From contig NZ_JACVPI010000001.1 of the NCBI RefSeq assembly GCF_018881965.1, positions 1,246,018 through 1,310,017 of the forward strand: a DNA stretch of 64,000 bases, in the 5' to 3' direction. Shown here piece by piece: positions 1 through 9,039 of this stretch. The translations under genes were made by a program, and so were the position numbers. Origin of the DNA: Polynucleobacter sp. JS-Polo-80-F4 (GTDB lineage: Bacteria > Pseudomonadota > Gammaproteobacteria > Burkholderiales > Burkholderiaceae). Position 1 is the stretch's first letter. Every line of letters starts with the position of its first letter. The notes under the pieces were generated by a model. It did not search any database. It was given only the letters and a program-made list of their open reading frames with translations, and had not been told where the DNA came from.

Positions 1-105
1 GGTGGCTTTAAGACCAAAACGCTCCAGAGTGCGAGCTAGGTTAGGGACGCCTTCTTTAGTGCCGCGTAAGGTATCTACATCAACCTTGAGAGCTATCTTA
101 GCCAT
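1..105 (-). CDS. arnD: ArnD, polysaccharide-deacetylase family deformylase (N-terminal fragment)
   Basis: Only the first 35 codons lie in the window; the gene runs off the left edge. The visible N-terminus ([16 protein letters not shown], then [14 protein letters not shown]) matches the start of ArnD, which removes the formyl group from undecaprenyl-phosphate-Ara4FN on the way to L-Ara4N-modified lipid A. The DVDT segment holds the first metal-binding aspartates of the NodB-type deacetylase fold. It is the last visible gene of the leftward arn operon, 22 bases after the ArnA decarboxylase gene. Identity rests on a short segment plus context, but both agree well. Confidence 0.8.
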   Translation of the reverse strand, partial: MAKIALKVDVDTLRGTKEGVPNLARTLERFGLKAT

Positions 106-127
106 GTACCTTTGGGTTTACTTTTAC

Positions 128-1174
128 TTATTCTTTATCAACTAAGGTGCGAGCTTTTTCAACATCTTCACGATAGGCTTCGAAAATATTCTTGAGCGCA
201 TCGGTCATCGTTGTAGTTGGCTTCCAGCCTAATTCGCTCATCGTATTGTCAATTGCGGGAACACGGTTTTGAACGTCTTGGTAGCCTTCACCATAGTAAG
301 CGCCAGAAGTGGTTTCCACAATCTTCACTTCATTAGCAGTCTTTGCATATTCAGGAATGCTACGAGCAATTTCTAACATCTGATTGGCTAGCTCACGAAT
401 AGAGTGATTGTTCTTTGGATTACCAATGTTATAGATCTTGCCGTTAGCAACACCATCTTTGTTGTCGATGATGCGCATCAAAGCGTCGATGCCATCATCA
501 ACATAAGTAAAGGCACGTTTCTGGGCGCCACCGTCAACAACGTTGATGGATTCGCCACGAACGATATGACCTAAGAACTGAGTCACAACACGGGATGAGC
601 CTTCTTTTGGCGTATAGATGCTATCTAGACCAGGGCCAATCCAGTTAAATGGGCGGAAGAGGGTAAAGCGTAAGCCTTCCATGCCATAGCCCCAGATCAC
701 GCGGTCCATCAATTGCTTGGAGCAAGCATAGATCCAGCGCGGTTTATTAATTGGGCCGTAAACCATATTCGATTTAGCGGGATCAAATTCAGCATCTTCA
801 CACATTCCATAGACTTCGGAAGTTGATGGGAACACTAAATGTTTCTTGTATTTGACTGCTGAGCGCACGATGGGGAGGTTGGCTTCGAAGTCGAGTTCAA
901 ATACTTTTAGTGGTTGCTGTACATAAGTTGCAGGGGTTGCAATCGCAACTAAAGGCAAGATGACATCGCATTTGCGGATGTGATATTCAACCCATTCTTT
1001 GTTGATTGTGATATCACCTTCGAAGAAGTGCATGCGCGGATGATTTACTAAGTCACCAAGGCGATCGTTTTGCATATCCATGCCGTAGACATCCCAGTCG
1101 GTTGTCTCGAGAATGCGCTTGGAAAGGTGGTGACCAATAAAGCCGTTAACACCAAGAATGAGTACTTTTTTCAT
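128..1174 (-). CDS. arnA: UDP-glucuronic acid oxidative decarboxylase (ArnA C-terminal half as a stand-alone protein)
   Basis: This 348-residue protein matches the C-terminal dehydrogenase half of E. coli ArnA, which oxidises and decarboxylates UDP-glucuronate to UDP-Ara4O. Visible are the NAD-binding GVNGFIGHHL loop near residue 8, the PSTSEVYGM catalytic Ser/Glu segment, the YACSK Tyr-Lys pair, and a late DVQNR segment carrying the arginine conserved for decarboxylation. In enterobacteria this domain is fused behind a formyltransferase in one protein of about 660 residues; here the formyltransferase is a separate gene 59 bases upstream. The frame opens directly at the domain, so this looks like a genuine split and not a truncation. 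Cytoplasmic, arn operon, transcribed leftward. Confidence 0.9.
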   Translation of the reverse strand: MKKVLILGVNGFIGHHLSKRILETTDWDVYGMDMQNDRLGDLVNHPRMHFFEGDITINKEWVEYHIRKCDVILPLVAIATPATYVQQPLKVFELDFEANLPIVRSAVKYKKHLVFPSTSEVYGMCEDAEFDPAKSNMVYGPINKPRWIYACSKQLMDRVIWGYGMEGLRFTLFRPFNWIGPGLDSIYTPKEGSSRVVTQFLGHIVRGESINVVDGGAQKRAFTYVDDGIDALMRIIDNKDGVANGKIYNIGNPKNNHSIRELANQMLEIARSIPEYAKTANEVKIVETTSGAYYGEGYQDVQNRVPAIDNTMSELGWKPTTTMTDALKNIFEAYREDVEKARTLVDKE

Positions 1175-1233
1175 CTTTACTGCCTCGTTTTAATCTAATA
1201 AGAGTTGTTACTTAGTTGCCACTCAATTACTTC

Positions 1234-2103
1234 TTAATTGCTAGCTGGAAACCACTCCAATACTTCCACTGCTTGATGGTCGCCACAAATGCCGAATACC
1301 CGATTATCAACCACTTGGATACCGCAAACCCCAAGATTGAGCTCGGCTGGAAAAGGCCCTTTTAGGCTGGTACGGGCCACAATCAAGGTCTTGCCATCAT
1401 GGGTGGTAAAAGCCCCTGGATAAGGGGGTGCAACCGCCCTAACTAGGTCGTGGACCTGTTTAGCCGTCTGATTCCAGTGAATTTGCCCGTCGGCAGGCTT
1501 ACGACCGCCAAAATAACTGCCTTTTTGGAGCTCATTCGCCTTGCGGGGAACAAGTCCTTTTAAAAGGCTGGGTAAGGCTTGATCGATAACACTCACAGCG
1601 GCCTGGCTTACTTTGCCAAAGACATCGGTAGCAGTCTCATCTGGACCGATGCTCACGGCTACCTGCCCAACAATATCGCCTGCATCTGGTTTGGCTTCCA
1701 TCACATGCAAGGTTGCGCCAGTCTCAGTTTCGCCATGCAGGATGGCCCAATTGACTGGCGCACGTCCACGGTACTTAGGAAGAAGCGAGCCATGCATATT
1801 CAGTGCGGCAATTTTTGCGCATTGCAAAATCTGCTCTGGAATCATGAAGCGATAGTAGAAAGAAAAAATATAGTCAGGATTTAAAGCTTGGAGTTTTGGA
1901 ATTAAATCCACCAGCTCGGTCGCATTTGGAGTGACGTAAGAAATATTCTTTTCTTGGCAAAGTTTTGCAACGCTCCCAAACCAAACATTCTCATTGGGAT
2001 CATCTTCGTGCGTAACTACTAAGTCAATCTTTAGACCAGCATTGAGAAGTGCCTTGAGGCAATTAACACCTACATCGTGATAGGCAAAGACGACTGCGTG
2101 CAA
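1234..2103 (-). CDS. UDP-Ara4N formyltransferase (ArnA N-terminal half as a stand-alone protein)
   Basis: A 289-residue formyltransferase equivalent to the N-terminal domain of ArnA. It should transfer formyl from N10-formyltetrahydrofolate to UDP-L-Ara4N. The catalytic triad falls at the same numbers as in E. coli ArnA: Asn102 and His104 in LNMHGSLLPKYRGR and Asp140 in the KPDAGD segment. The C-terminal part is the usual FMT C-domain. The length shows that the decarboxylase domain is absent; it is encoded by the next gene. The start codon at 2103 directly abuts the arnC stop at 2104, suggesting translational coupling. Methionyl-tRNA formyltransferase is a relative, but the arn neighbours argue against it. 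Confidence 0.88.
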   Translation of the reverse strand: MHAVVFAYHDVGVNCLKALLNAGLKIDLVVTHEDDPNENVWFGSVAKLCQEKNISYVTPNATELVDLIPKLQALNPDYIFSFYYRFMIPEQILQCAKIAALNMHGSLLPKYRGRAPVNWAILHGETETGATLHVMEAKPDAGDIVGQVAVSIGPDETATDVFGKVSQAAVSVIDQALPSLLKGLVPRKANELQKGSYFGGRKPADGQIHWNQTAKQVHDLVRAVAPPYPGAFTTHDGKTLIVARTSLKGPFPAELNLGVCGIQVVDNRVFGICGDHQAVEVLEWFPASN

Positions 2104-3066
2104 TTATTTTTTCTCTAAAACGGTTTGCACAACATAGCGAGGCCGCTTACGTATTTGCTGATAGATACGACCAATATATTCGCCTAAAAGACCAAGTCCA
2201 AAGAGCATCACGCCAATGAGGAAGAAGGTCAAAGCGAAGAGGGTGAAAACACCCTCAACCTCAGCGCCTAGAACAAAGCGGCGCACTAGTAGGTAGACAA
2301 ACAAGCTGCCAGCAGCAAGGGAGAGAAGCATGCCGAGAATTGAGAAGATCTGCAGGGGCATGACAGAAAATCCAGTCACTAAATCAAAGTTCAGACGAAT
2401 CAATTGATATAGACTGTATTTGGATTCACCAGCAAAACGCTCTTCATGCTTAACAGTGATCTCCACTGGATTTGCGGAAAAGGTATAAGCCAGTGCTGGA
2501 ATAAAAGTATTGCTCTCATCACATTGACGAACCAGATCAACAATGCGGCGACTATAGCCGCGCAACATACAACCTTGATCGGTCATCGTGATGCGGGTAA
2601 TGTTTTCACGCAAACGATTCATGGCGCGTGAAGCAAATTTTCTAAAGAAACTATCGCGACGATCGGCGCGAATAGTGCCAACGTAATCATGACCTTTTAA
2701 TAACTCTCCAGTCAAAGTATCGATTTCTTCGGGGGGATTTTGTAGGTCCGCATCCAAAGTGATGATATGTTCACCTTTGGCATATTCAAATCCGGCCATG
2801 ATCGCCATATGTTGGCCAAAGTTGCTGTGAAATAAAACAGCGCGGGTGACATCAGGACGTAATTCAACTTGCTTAGAAAGAATGCCAGCAGAACGATCTT
2901 TGCTGCCATCGTTAACAAATACGATCTCGTAAGTGATTTTGCGCTTGGTAGCCAGTGCATCTAATGCTGGATAGAGGCGATCAAATAGAGCCTGAAGACC
3001 ATCTTCCTCGTTGTAAACGGGAATAACAATGCTGAGTGTTGGGTTGGCAACTAAGTTTGCAGTCAT
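2104..3066 (-). CDS. arnC: ArnC, undecaprenyl-phosphate Ara4FN transferase
   Basis: A GT2-family glycosyltransferase of 320 residues that should load Ara4FN from UDP onto undecaprenyl phosphate at the inner face of the cytoplasmic membrane. The N-terminal domain shows SIVIPVYNEEDGL, the FVNDGSKD segment and the DADLQNPPEE metal-binding motif. The last third has two strongly hydrophobic segments (about residues 235-265 and 270-295), as in ArnC and the related DPM-like transferases. It lies between arnB and the formyltransferase gene in a tight leftward operon. Related enzymes exist for O-antigen glucosylation (GtrB); the operon context makes ArnC the better call. Confidence 0.88.
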   Translation of the reverse strand: MTANLVANPTLSIVIPVYNEEDGLQALFDRLYPALDALATKRKITYEIVFVNDGSKDRSAGILSKQVELRPDVTRAVLFHSNFGQHMAIMAGFEYAKGEHIITLDADLQNPPEEIDTLTGELLKGHDYVGTIRADRRDSFFRKFASRAMNRLRENITRITMTDQGCMLRGYSRRIVDLVRQCDESNTFIPALAYTFSANPVEITVKHEERFAGESKYSLYQLIRLNFDLVTGFSVMPLQIFSILGMLLSLAAGSLFVYLLVRRFVLGAEVEGVFTLFALTFFLIGVMLFGLGLLGEYIGRIYQQIRKRPRYVVQTVLEKK

Positions 3067-3107
3067 CCCGCAATTTTGCCTGATTCTCTGGGATTAACCC
3101 AAGAACA

Positions 3108-4274
3108 CTAGTTTTTGCGGTATTTCTGCAAAATTCCGACCAATCCCTTGGCTATACGGCCAATATCTTCATCTGCCATTGCAGGAAACAGGGGGAGGGT
3201 AAGGATGGATCGACCAATGCGTTCGGCAATGGGTGTGTCAGATGTTTTGTAACCTTGGTTTTTGTAAAGCGTGAAGCCGGTAATGGCGGGGTAATGAACG
3301 CCAGTACCAATGCCCAAATCTTTTAACTCGGCCATGATTTGGGCGCGATCGGTATTTAATTGCTCAAGCGGCAAAATGACTTGAAACATGTGCCAGTTGC
3401 TATCGGTAAAGTTTTCCACTGGAAGCTCTAATTGCAAACTTTCCAAGCCGGCAGATTTCAATTCAGCGCGGATGACATCAAAGTATTGGCGAGCAAGTGC
3501 AGCGCGACGCACTTGATAAGAGGGGAGCTGCTTCAGTTGTTCGAGACCAATGGCTGCGTTCACATCAGTCAAGTTATCTTTGCCACCCAATACATCAACA
3601 TCCATACCGTCCATGCCTTGACGGGTTAATCCCTGAAGGCGGAACTTCTCGGCAAGTTTTGCTTCATCAGTGTTGTTGAGTACAAGGCAGCCACCCTCAA
3701 CGGTGGTGAGATTCTTGTTGGCCTGAAAGCTAAAGCTCACCAGGTCGCCAAAGCTACCAATCTTCTTGCCTTGCCACAGTGAGCCAAAGGCTTGTGCAGC
3801 ATCTTCAATCACGCGAAGATTGTGTTGCTTGGCAATGGAGTAAAGCTGTTCCATATTCACCGGCAGACCAGCTAAGTAGACTGGCATGATCGCGCGTGTT
3901 CTTGATGTGATTGCAGCAGCCACTTTATTCAAATCAATGTTGCGTGTAACTGGATCTATATCGACAAATACGGGTTTTGCACCCACACTTAAGACGACAT
4001 TCGAAGTTGCAACCCAAGAAATCGGAGTGGTAATGACTTCATCGCCAGGGCCAATGCCTGCTACCTGCAAAGCAATCTTCATGGTAGCGGTGCCATTTGC
4101 AAAGCAACGCACTGGACGATCGCCAAAGTATTTGCTTAGGGTGGCTTCAAACTCCGCCAACTTTGGACCGGATGTCACCCAGCCTGAGCGCAGCACTTCC
4201 GAAACAGCATCAATTGTTTCTTGATTAAAGCTGGGGCGTGTAAAGGGGATGAATGCGGAATCAGAATTTGACAT
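3108..4274 (-). CDS. arnB: ArnB, UDP-Ara4O aminotransferase
   Basis: A 388-residue PLP-dependent sugar aminotransferase of the DegT/DnrJ/EryC1 family. It should convert UDP-Ara4O to UDP-L-Ara4N using glutamate. The N-terminal FTRPSFNQETIDAV, the ANGTATMKIAL segment, the EDAAQAFGS aspartate and the PLP-binding lysine in FQANKNLTTVEGG are visible. The length agrees with E. coli ArnB (about 380). It sits 24 bases after arnT and 41 bases before arnC, consistent with one transcript. Other sugar aminotransferases share the fold, but the complete arn set around it fixes the role. Confidence 0.9.
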   Translation of the reverse strand: MSNSDSAFIPFTRPSFNQETIDAVSEVLRSGWVTSGPKLAEFEATLSKYFGDRPVRCFANGTATMKIALQVAGIGPGDEVITTPISWVATSNVVLSVGAKPVFVDIDPVTRNIDLNKVAAAITSRTRAIMPVYLAGLPVNMEQLYSIAKQHNLRVIEDAAQAFGSLWQGKKIGSFGDLVSFSFQANKNLTTVEGGCLVLNNTDEAKLAEKFRLQGLTRQGMDGMDVDVLGGKDNLTDVNAAIGLEQLKQLPSYQVRRAALARQYFDVIRAELKSAGLESLQLELPVENFTDSNWHMFQVILPLEQLNTDRAQIMAELKDLGIGTGVHYPAITGFTLYKNQGYKTSDTPIAERIGRSILTLPLFPAMADEDIGRIAKGLVGILQKYRKN

Positions 4275-4298
4275 GGTGTCTTATATTACTTTACCGCG

Positions 4299-5990
4299 TC
4301 ACTGTGTCAGATTGGATGCATCTGGATGTTTCACAATCACTCTACGAGAGTCGCGATCGACTTCTTGCATAGGGAGGTTTGTAGCTTTTAGCGCATCAAA
4401 TTGCTCTGGAACCATTAAGGCGTAGGCCGTTTGATCTTCTTGCCAGCGGGTAATGAAGGCGTCTAAGGTTGGCATCCAAAGCTCTGGCTCTTGCTTAACT
4501 CCAAATTCAAGTTCGTCAGGAGACTCCACCATGATCATGGTTCTGCCCAAATAGAATGGCACAGTATGATCGAGGAGGCGCACTGAGTAGAAATTGACTT
4601 TCTCGGGAATAGAACTTTTTACGCGCTCTACAAGATCAATTCCAGAAACCGCGCGACCTAAAGTCTCGTGACCTGTTCCAGCGATGATGGCGCACAGAAA
4701 AAATCCACAAGCAAATCCCACAATACTTTGAATACCATTGCGTTTGCTTTGCCATGCAGCATAAGCGCTAAAACTCACTAGCGCTACCAATGCAGCAATC
4801 ACCCAATGGGTATATTGTGCATACGCTTCAATTTCATCAGGCCTTGCTTGTTTGCCGATAGCATCTAAAAATAAAAATCCAACGAGGCCGAGGATTGCAA
4901 ATCCAAGTGCTTGTAATTTCCATGGCAATGCCATCGTATTGGTATGGCTGAGCAAGCGATCTAATCGATTGCCGATAATCAAAGCAAGAGCAGGGAATAC
5001 GGGGATGATGTAGCCAGGCAACTTTGAGCGAGACACGCTAAAGAACGCAAAGATCACGACAAACCAACATACCAATAACCAGCCAGCAGAAAACTCGCGA
5101 CGGCGCTCGCTCCACGCTTGTGCAAGGGCTCCAGGGATTTGTAGTACCCATGGCAGCAGGCCAATCAGCAGAAGTGGCACGAAGTAGTAAATGGGGCCTG
5201 TTCTGCTATGCGCATCTTGTGTGAAGCGTTGCAGATGCTCATGAATGAAGAAAAACTCTAAGAACTCGGGATTGCGTTGTGCGACTAATACAAACCAGGG
5301 TGCAGTGATTGCCAAGAACAAAACAGTTCCACTAAATAAACGTAAGCGAGTCCAGATTTTCCAATCCCATGTACTGATGGAGTACGCAATGAAAACCATT
5401 GCAGGAATCGCTGCGCCAATGACACCCTTGGACAAGGTGGCAAGTGCCATGAAAGTCCAGCAAGCCCACATCCAATTTCGACAGCTATTTTTATTGTGAG
5501 AAGTTTGTGCCAATAGCAGACTGCATAGCGCAGCTACTAAAAAAGCAGATAGACCCATGTCCAAGGAATTGAGGTGGCCACTGATAATCCACATCGGGCT
5601 TGAAGCTAATACAACTGCTGCTAACCATCCTGCTCTGGCGGTATAAATTCGAGCGCCAGTAAATCCAACTAAAAGAATTGTCAGGAAGCCGGTTAATGCG
5701 GTCCACAATCTTGCTTGCCAATCGCCAATACCAAAGACTTGAAAAGTAGCTGCGGTTGCCCATGCTTGTAGTGGCGGCTTTTCAAAATACTTGTAGCCGT
5801 TATAACGAGGAGTAATCCAGTCACCAGTAACCAACATTTCTCGGGCGATTTCTGCATAGCGCCCTTCATCCGAAGGAATAAGGTGGCGATAGTTAAGTGT
5901 GCCAAACCAGAGTAGGGCGTAAATGATGGCCAACAGCAAAATCTTGCCTGGATGCAGGGCTGAAGACTGCCGAATTTGGCCAAATTGCAT
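4299..5990 (-). CDS. arnT: ArnT-type lipid A Ara4N glycosyltransferase (GT83/PMT family)
   Basis: A 563-residue polytopic membrane protein with about a dozen hydrophobic helices and a C-terminal periplasmic domain. It should transfer L-Ara4N from undecaprenyl phosphate to lipid A on the periplasmic side, which reduces the negative surface charge. The first periplasmic loop contains PSDEGRYAEIAREM, the conserved PMT/ArnT acidic catalytic segment, followed by DWITPRYNGYKYFEKPP, a characteristic ArnT stretch. The start codon overlaps the upstream Mth938-domain stop by one base (TAATG), so the two are probably translationally coupled. Related PMT-family sugar transferases are possible; arn context supports ArnT. 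Confidence 0.86.
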   Translation of the reverse strand: MQFGQIRQSSALHPGKILLLAIIYALLWFGTLNYRHLIPSDEGRYAEIAREMLVTGDWITPRYNGYKYFEKPPLQAWATAATFQVFGIGDWQARLWTALTGFLTILLVGFTGARIYTARAGWLAAVVLASSPMWIISGHLNSLDMGLSAFLVAALCSLLLAQTSHNKNSCRNWMWACWTFMALATLSKGVIGAAIPAMVFIAYSISTWDWKIWTRLRLFSGTVLFLAITAPWFVLVAQRNPEFLEFFFIHEHLQRFTQDAHSRTGPIYYFVPLLLIGLLPWVLQIPGALAQAWSERRREFSAGWLLVCWFVVIFAFFSVSRSKLPGYIIPVFPALALIIGNRLDRLLSHTNTMALPWKLQALGFAILGLVGFLFLDAIGKQARPDEIEAYAQYTHWVIAALVALVSFSAYAAWQSKRNGIQSIVGFACGFFLCAIIAGTGHETLGRAVSGIDLVERVKSSIPEKVNFYSVRLLDHTVPFYLGRTMIMVESPDELEFGVKQEPELWMPTLDAFITRWQEDQTAYALMVPEQFDALKATNLPMQEVDRDSRRVIVKHPDASNLTQ

Positions 5991-6367
5991 TAAATAGGTT
6001 CCACAATCAGGGCTAGTAAGACCTGGCGACCCTCGCCAACTAGGATGTTGTAGGTGCGGCAGGCAGCCTGGGAATCCATGATTTCGAAGCCAATTTTGGC
6101 GGAAATCAGGGCTTTTAGAAGCTCTGGTTTAGGAAATCGCTGGCGGCTACCGGTCCCAATCAGGACTAATTCTGGTTTTAAATCAACCATTTGGGCGAAA
6201 TGGCCAGCCTCCAGACTGTCGAAAGTCTGGGCAGACCAATCGGTGATGGCGCCATCCGAACTCAGTAGTACCGCATGGGCGTAGGGGGTCTTATTAATCT
6301 CTACGTAGCCATCGCCGTAGCCAGTGATCGTATTCGCGCCGGAGTGGGGGTCAGATTGAAGCTTCAA
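5990..6367 (-). CDS. Mth938-like (DUF498) domain protein
   Basis: A 125-residue protein of the DUF498/Mth938 family, which also includes the human mitochondrial complex I assembly factor NDUFAF3. Visible features are the SSDGAITDW segment, the central LVLIGTGSRQRFPKPELLKAL core and the late GFEIMDSQAACRTYNILVGEGR stretch typical of the family. The biochemical function is not established. It is the first gene of the leftward operon and overlaps arnT by one base, an unusual partner for lipid A genes. The next gene to the right (alaA) is divergent with an 80-base spacer. Family assignment is good; no specific role can be read from the sequence. Confidence 0.78.
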   Translation of the reverse strand: MKLQSDPHSGANTITGYGDGYVEINKTPYAHAVLLSSDGAITDWSAQTFDSLEAGHFAQMVDLKPELVLIGTGSRQRFPKPELLKALISAKIGFEIMDSQAACRTYNILVGEGRQVLLALIVEPI

Positions 6368-6446
6368 GTGGACTCTCTGTCATAATTATGTGGATTATAG
6401 CTAGCTGTTTTTTCTCATATTTCAAGAACTTACCCTTAAATTTATT

Positions 6447-7703
6447 GTGAAACCGATCCTTAAGTCCCAAAAGCTCAATAACGTCTGTTATGACATACGT
6501 GGGCCTGTGCTCGAGCTTGCTCAGCGGATGGAGGAAGAGGGTCACAAAATCATCAAATTAAACATCGGAAACGTAGGGGTTTTCGGTTTTGATCCGCCTG
6601 AAGAGATTCAGTTGGACATGATTCGCAATTTAAGCAATGCCTCAGCCTACTCTGATTCCAAAGGAATCTTTGCTGCTCGCAAAGCCATCATGCAATATTG
6701 CCAAGAAAAAGGCATTCAGGGTGTGACTTTGGATGATGTCTATACAGGCAATGGCGTTTCTGAACTCATTGTTCTCTCCATGAATGCGCTGTTGAATGAT
6801 GGTGATGAAGTATTGGTGCCAATGCCGGATTACCCGCTATGGACTGCTGCTGTGAGTTTATCTAGTGGTACGCCTGTGCACTATCTTTGTGATGAATCCA
6901 AAGAATGGGCTCCAGACTTAAGCGATCTGCGTAAAAAAATTACACCTCGCACTAAAGCGATTGTGGTGATTAATCCAAACAATCCAACTGGTGCGATTTA
7001 CTCTAAAGAAGTTTTGCTGGAGTTGACACAAATTGCTCGCGAGCATGGTTTGATTTTGTTCGCCGATGAAATCTACGACAAGATGTTGTACGACGGCGAG
7101 AAACATCTCTCACTAGCCTCTCTGTCCACAGACGTAGTAACCATTACTTTCAATGGTCTATCCAAGAACTACCGTTCATGTGGCTACCGCGCTGGCTGGA
7201 TGGTCGTCTCAGGTGATAAAGAAATGGTGCGTGATTACATCGAGGGCTTGAATATGCTTGCTTCGATGCGTCTCTGCGCAAACGTGCCAGGTCAATATGC
7301 AATTCAAACTGCGCTTGGTGGATATCAAAGTATTGATGACTTAGTGGGTGAGGGTGGTCGCCTTGCAAAGCAACGCGATCTAGCCTGGAAACTTATTACT
7401 GAAATTCCGGGTGTTACTTGCGTAAAACCAAAATCCGCTTTGTATTTATTTCCCAAGTTAGATCCAGAGATCTATCCGATTGAAGATGACCAGCAGTTTG
7501 TCGCTGATCTCCTAAAAGAAGAAAAAGTATTGTTAGTACAGGGCTCCGGTTTTAATTGGGCTAAACCTGATCACTTCCGTGTAGTGTTCTTGCCTCACGA
7601 AGATGTCCTCAAGGAGGCGATTAGCCGCCTTGCACGTTTTCTGGAGCGTTATCGTAATAAGCACAGCCGTAAGGCTTCTTCAACTGCAGCAAAGGCATCA
7701 TGA
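6447..7703 (+). CDS. alaA: AlaA-type alanine/pyruvate aminotransferase
   Basis: A 418-residue class I/II PLP aminotransferase closely resembling E. coli AlaA (YfbQ): NNVCYDIRGPVLELAQRMEE at the N-terminus, LNIGNVGVFGFD, DYPLWTAAVSLSSG, NPNNPTGA and the PLP lysine in FNGLSKNYRSCGYRAGW. It should interconvert pyruvate and alanine with glutamate as donor. The start is GTG at 6447; no ATG fits the conserved N-terminus. It overlaps hom by four bases (ATGA), so alaA, hom and thrC probably form one amino-acid transcript. The C-terminus is about 13 residues longer than E. coli AlaA, with a Lys/Ser/Ala-rich tail. Confidence 0.88.
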   Translation: MKPILKSQKLNNVCYDIRGPVLELAQRMEEEGHKIIKLNIGNVGVFGFDPPEEIQLDMIRNLSNASAYSDSKGIFAARKAIMQYCQEKGIQGVTLDDVYTGNGVSELIVLSMNALLNDGDEVLVPMPDYPLWTAAVSLSSGTPVHYLCDESKEWAPDLSDLRKKITPRTKAIVVINPNNPTGAIYSKEVLLELTQIAREHGLILFADEIYDKMLYDGEKHLSLASLSTDVVTITFNGLSKNYRSCGYRAGWMVVSGDKEMVRDYIEGLNMLASMRLCANVPGQYAIQTALGGYQSIDDLVGEGGRLAKQRDLAWKLITEIPGVTCVKPKSALYLFPKLDPEIYPIEDDQQFVADLLKEEKVLLVQGSGFNWAKPDHFRVVFLPHEDVLKEAISRLARFLERYRNKHSRKASSTAAKAS

Positions 7704-9010
7704 AACCGATTCAAGTAGGTCTGTTAGGTATTGGCACCGTTGGTGGTGGCGTATTCACTGTTCTCGAGCGTAACCAAGATGAAATTACCCGTCGCGCTGG
7801 CCGTGGCATTCGCATTAATACAGTTGCTGATTTAAATGTAGAACGTGCCAAGGAGATGGTTAAAGATCGCGCGCAAGTGGTTAACGATGCTCGTGCAGTG
7901 ATTAATAACCCAGAGATTGACATCGTTGTTGAGTTAATCGGTGGTTATGGGATTGCTAAGGACTTGGTTCTTGAGGCCATCGCTGCTGGTAAGCATGTTG
8001 TTACAGCTAATAAAGCCCTGATCGCCGTGCATGGTAACGAAATCTTTAAGGCAGCACACGCTAAAGGTGTGATGGTTGCCTTCGAAGCTGCTGTTGCAGG
8101 CGGCATTCCCATTATTAAAGCCTTGCGTGAGGGTTTAACTGCAAATCGTATTGAATGGATTGCCGGCATTATTAACGGTACAACCAATTTCATCTTGTCA
8201 GAGATGCGCGACAAGGGCTTAGATTTCGCAACAGTACTTAAAGAAGCGCAACGCCTAGGCTATGCAGAAGCGGATCCTACTTTCGATATCGAAGGTGTTG
8301 ATGCTGCGCATAAAGCCACCATCATGAGCGCGATTGCATTTGGTATTCCAATGCAATTTGAAAAAGCGCACATTGAAGGCATTACAAAATTAGATGCCAT
8401 TGATATTAAGTATGCCGAGCAATTGGGTTATCGCATTAAGTTGCTTGGTATTGCCAAGAAAACTTCATCAGGCGTTGAATTGCGCGTGCACCCAACCTTA
8501 ATTCCTTCCAAACGTTTGATTGCTAACGTTGAAGGCGCCATGAATGCCGTTCAAGTATTTGGTGATGCCGTAGGAACTACTTTGTATTACGGTAAAGGCG
8601 CCGGCTCAGAGCCAACCGCTTCAGCAGTGATTGCTGACTTGGTAGATATCACGCGTTTGTTGAGTGCTGAAGCGGAGCATCGTGTACCTTACTTGGCTTT
8701 CCAGCCTGATGCTGTGCATGACACACCAGTATTACCAATTGGCGAGATCACCACTAGCTACTACTTGCGTTTGCGCGTAGCGGATCAGGCTGGCGTATTG
8801 GCTGATATCACGAAGATCTTGGCATCTCATGGTGTTTCAATCGATGCCCTCTTGCAAAAAGAGGCGGATGAAGGCGAGAGTCAAACTGACTTGGTTGCGC
8901 TGACTCACGAAACTAAAGAAAAGAACATGCTTGCCGCGATTAAAGAGATTCAAGCTCTCAAAACTGTTGCGGGCGAAGTAGTGAAGATCCGTTTAGAAAA
9001 TCTGTCTTAA
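7700..9010 (+). CDS. hom: Homoserine dehydrogenase
   Basis: A monofunctional homoserine dehydrogenase of 436 residues that reduces aspartate semialdehyde to homoserine in threonine/methionine synthesis. The N-terminal Rossmann motif GLLGIGTVGGGVF is near residue 8. The catalytic domain contains ANKALIA, INGTTNFIL and EADPTFDIEGVDAAHK with the conserved Asp/Lys. The last 90 residues (YYLRLRVADQAGVLADIT onward) form an ACT domain, expected to sense threonine. There is no aspartokinase fusion. It overlaps alaA by four bases and is followed after 29 bases by thrC. Confidence 0.95.
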   Translation: MKPIQVGLLGIGTVGGGVFTVLERNQDEITRRAGRGIRINTVADLNVERAKEMVKDRAQVVNDARAVINNPEIDIVVELIGGYGIAKDLVLEAIAAGKHVVTANKALIAVHGNEIFKAAHAKGVMVAFEAAVAGGIPIIKALREGLTANRIEWIAGIINGTTNFILSEMRDKGLDFATVLKEAQRLGYAEADPTFDIEGVDAAHKATIMSAIAFGIPMQFEKAHIEGITKLDAIDIKYAEQLGYRIKLLGIAKKTSSGVELRVHPTLIPSKRLIANVEGAMNAVQVFGDAVGTTLYYGKGAGSEPTASAVIADLVDITRLLSAEAEHRVPYLAFQPDAVHDTPVLPIGEITTSYYLRLRVADQAGVLADITKILASHGVSIDALLQKEADEGESQTDLVALTHETKEKNMLAAIKEIQALKTVAGEVVKIRLENLS

Positions 9011-9039
9011 GTAAAACTCAGCAAAACTTAGCAAAATAC

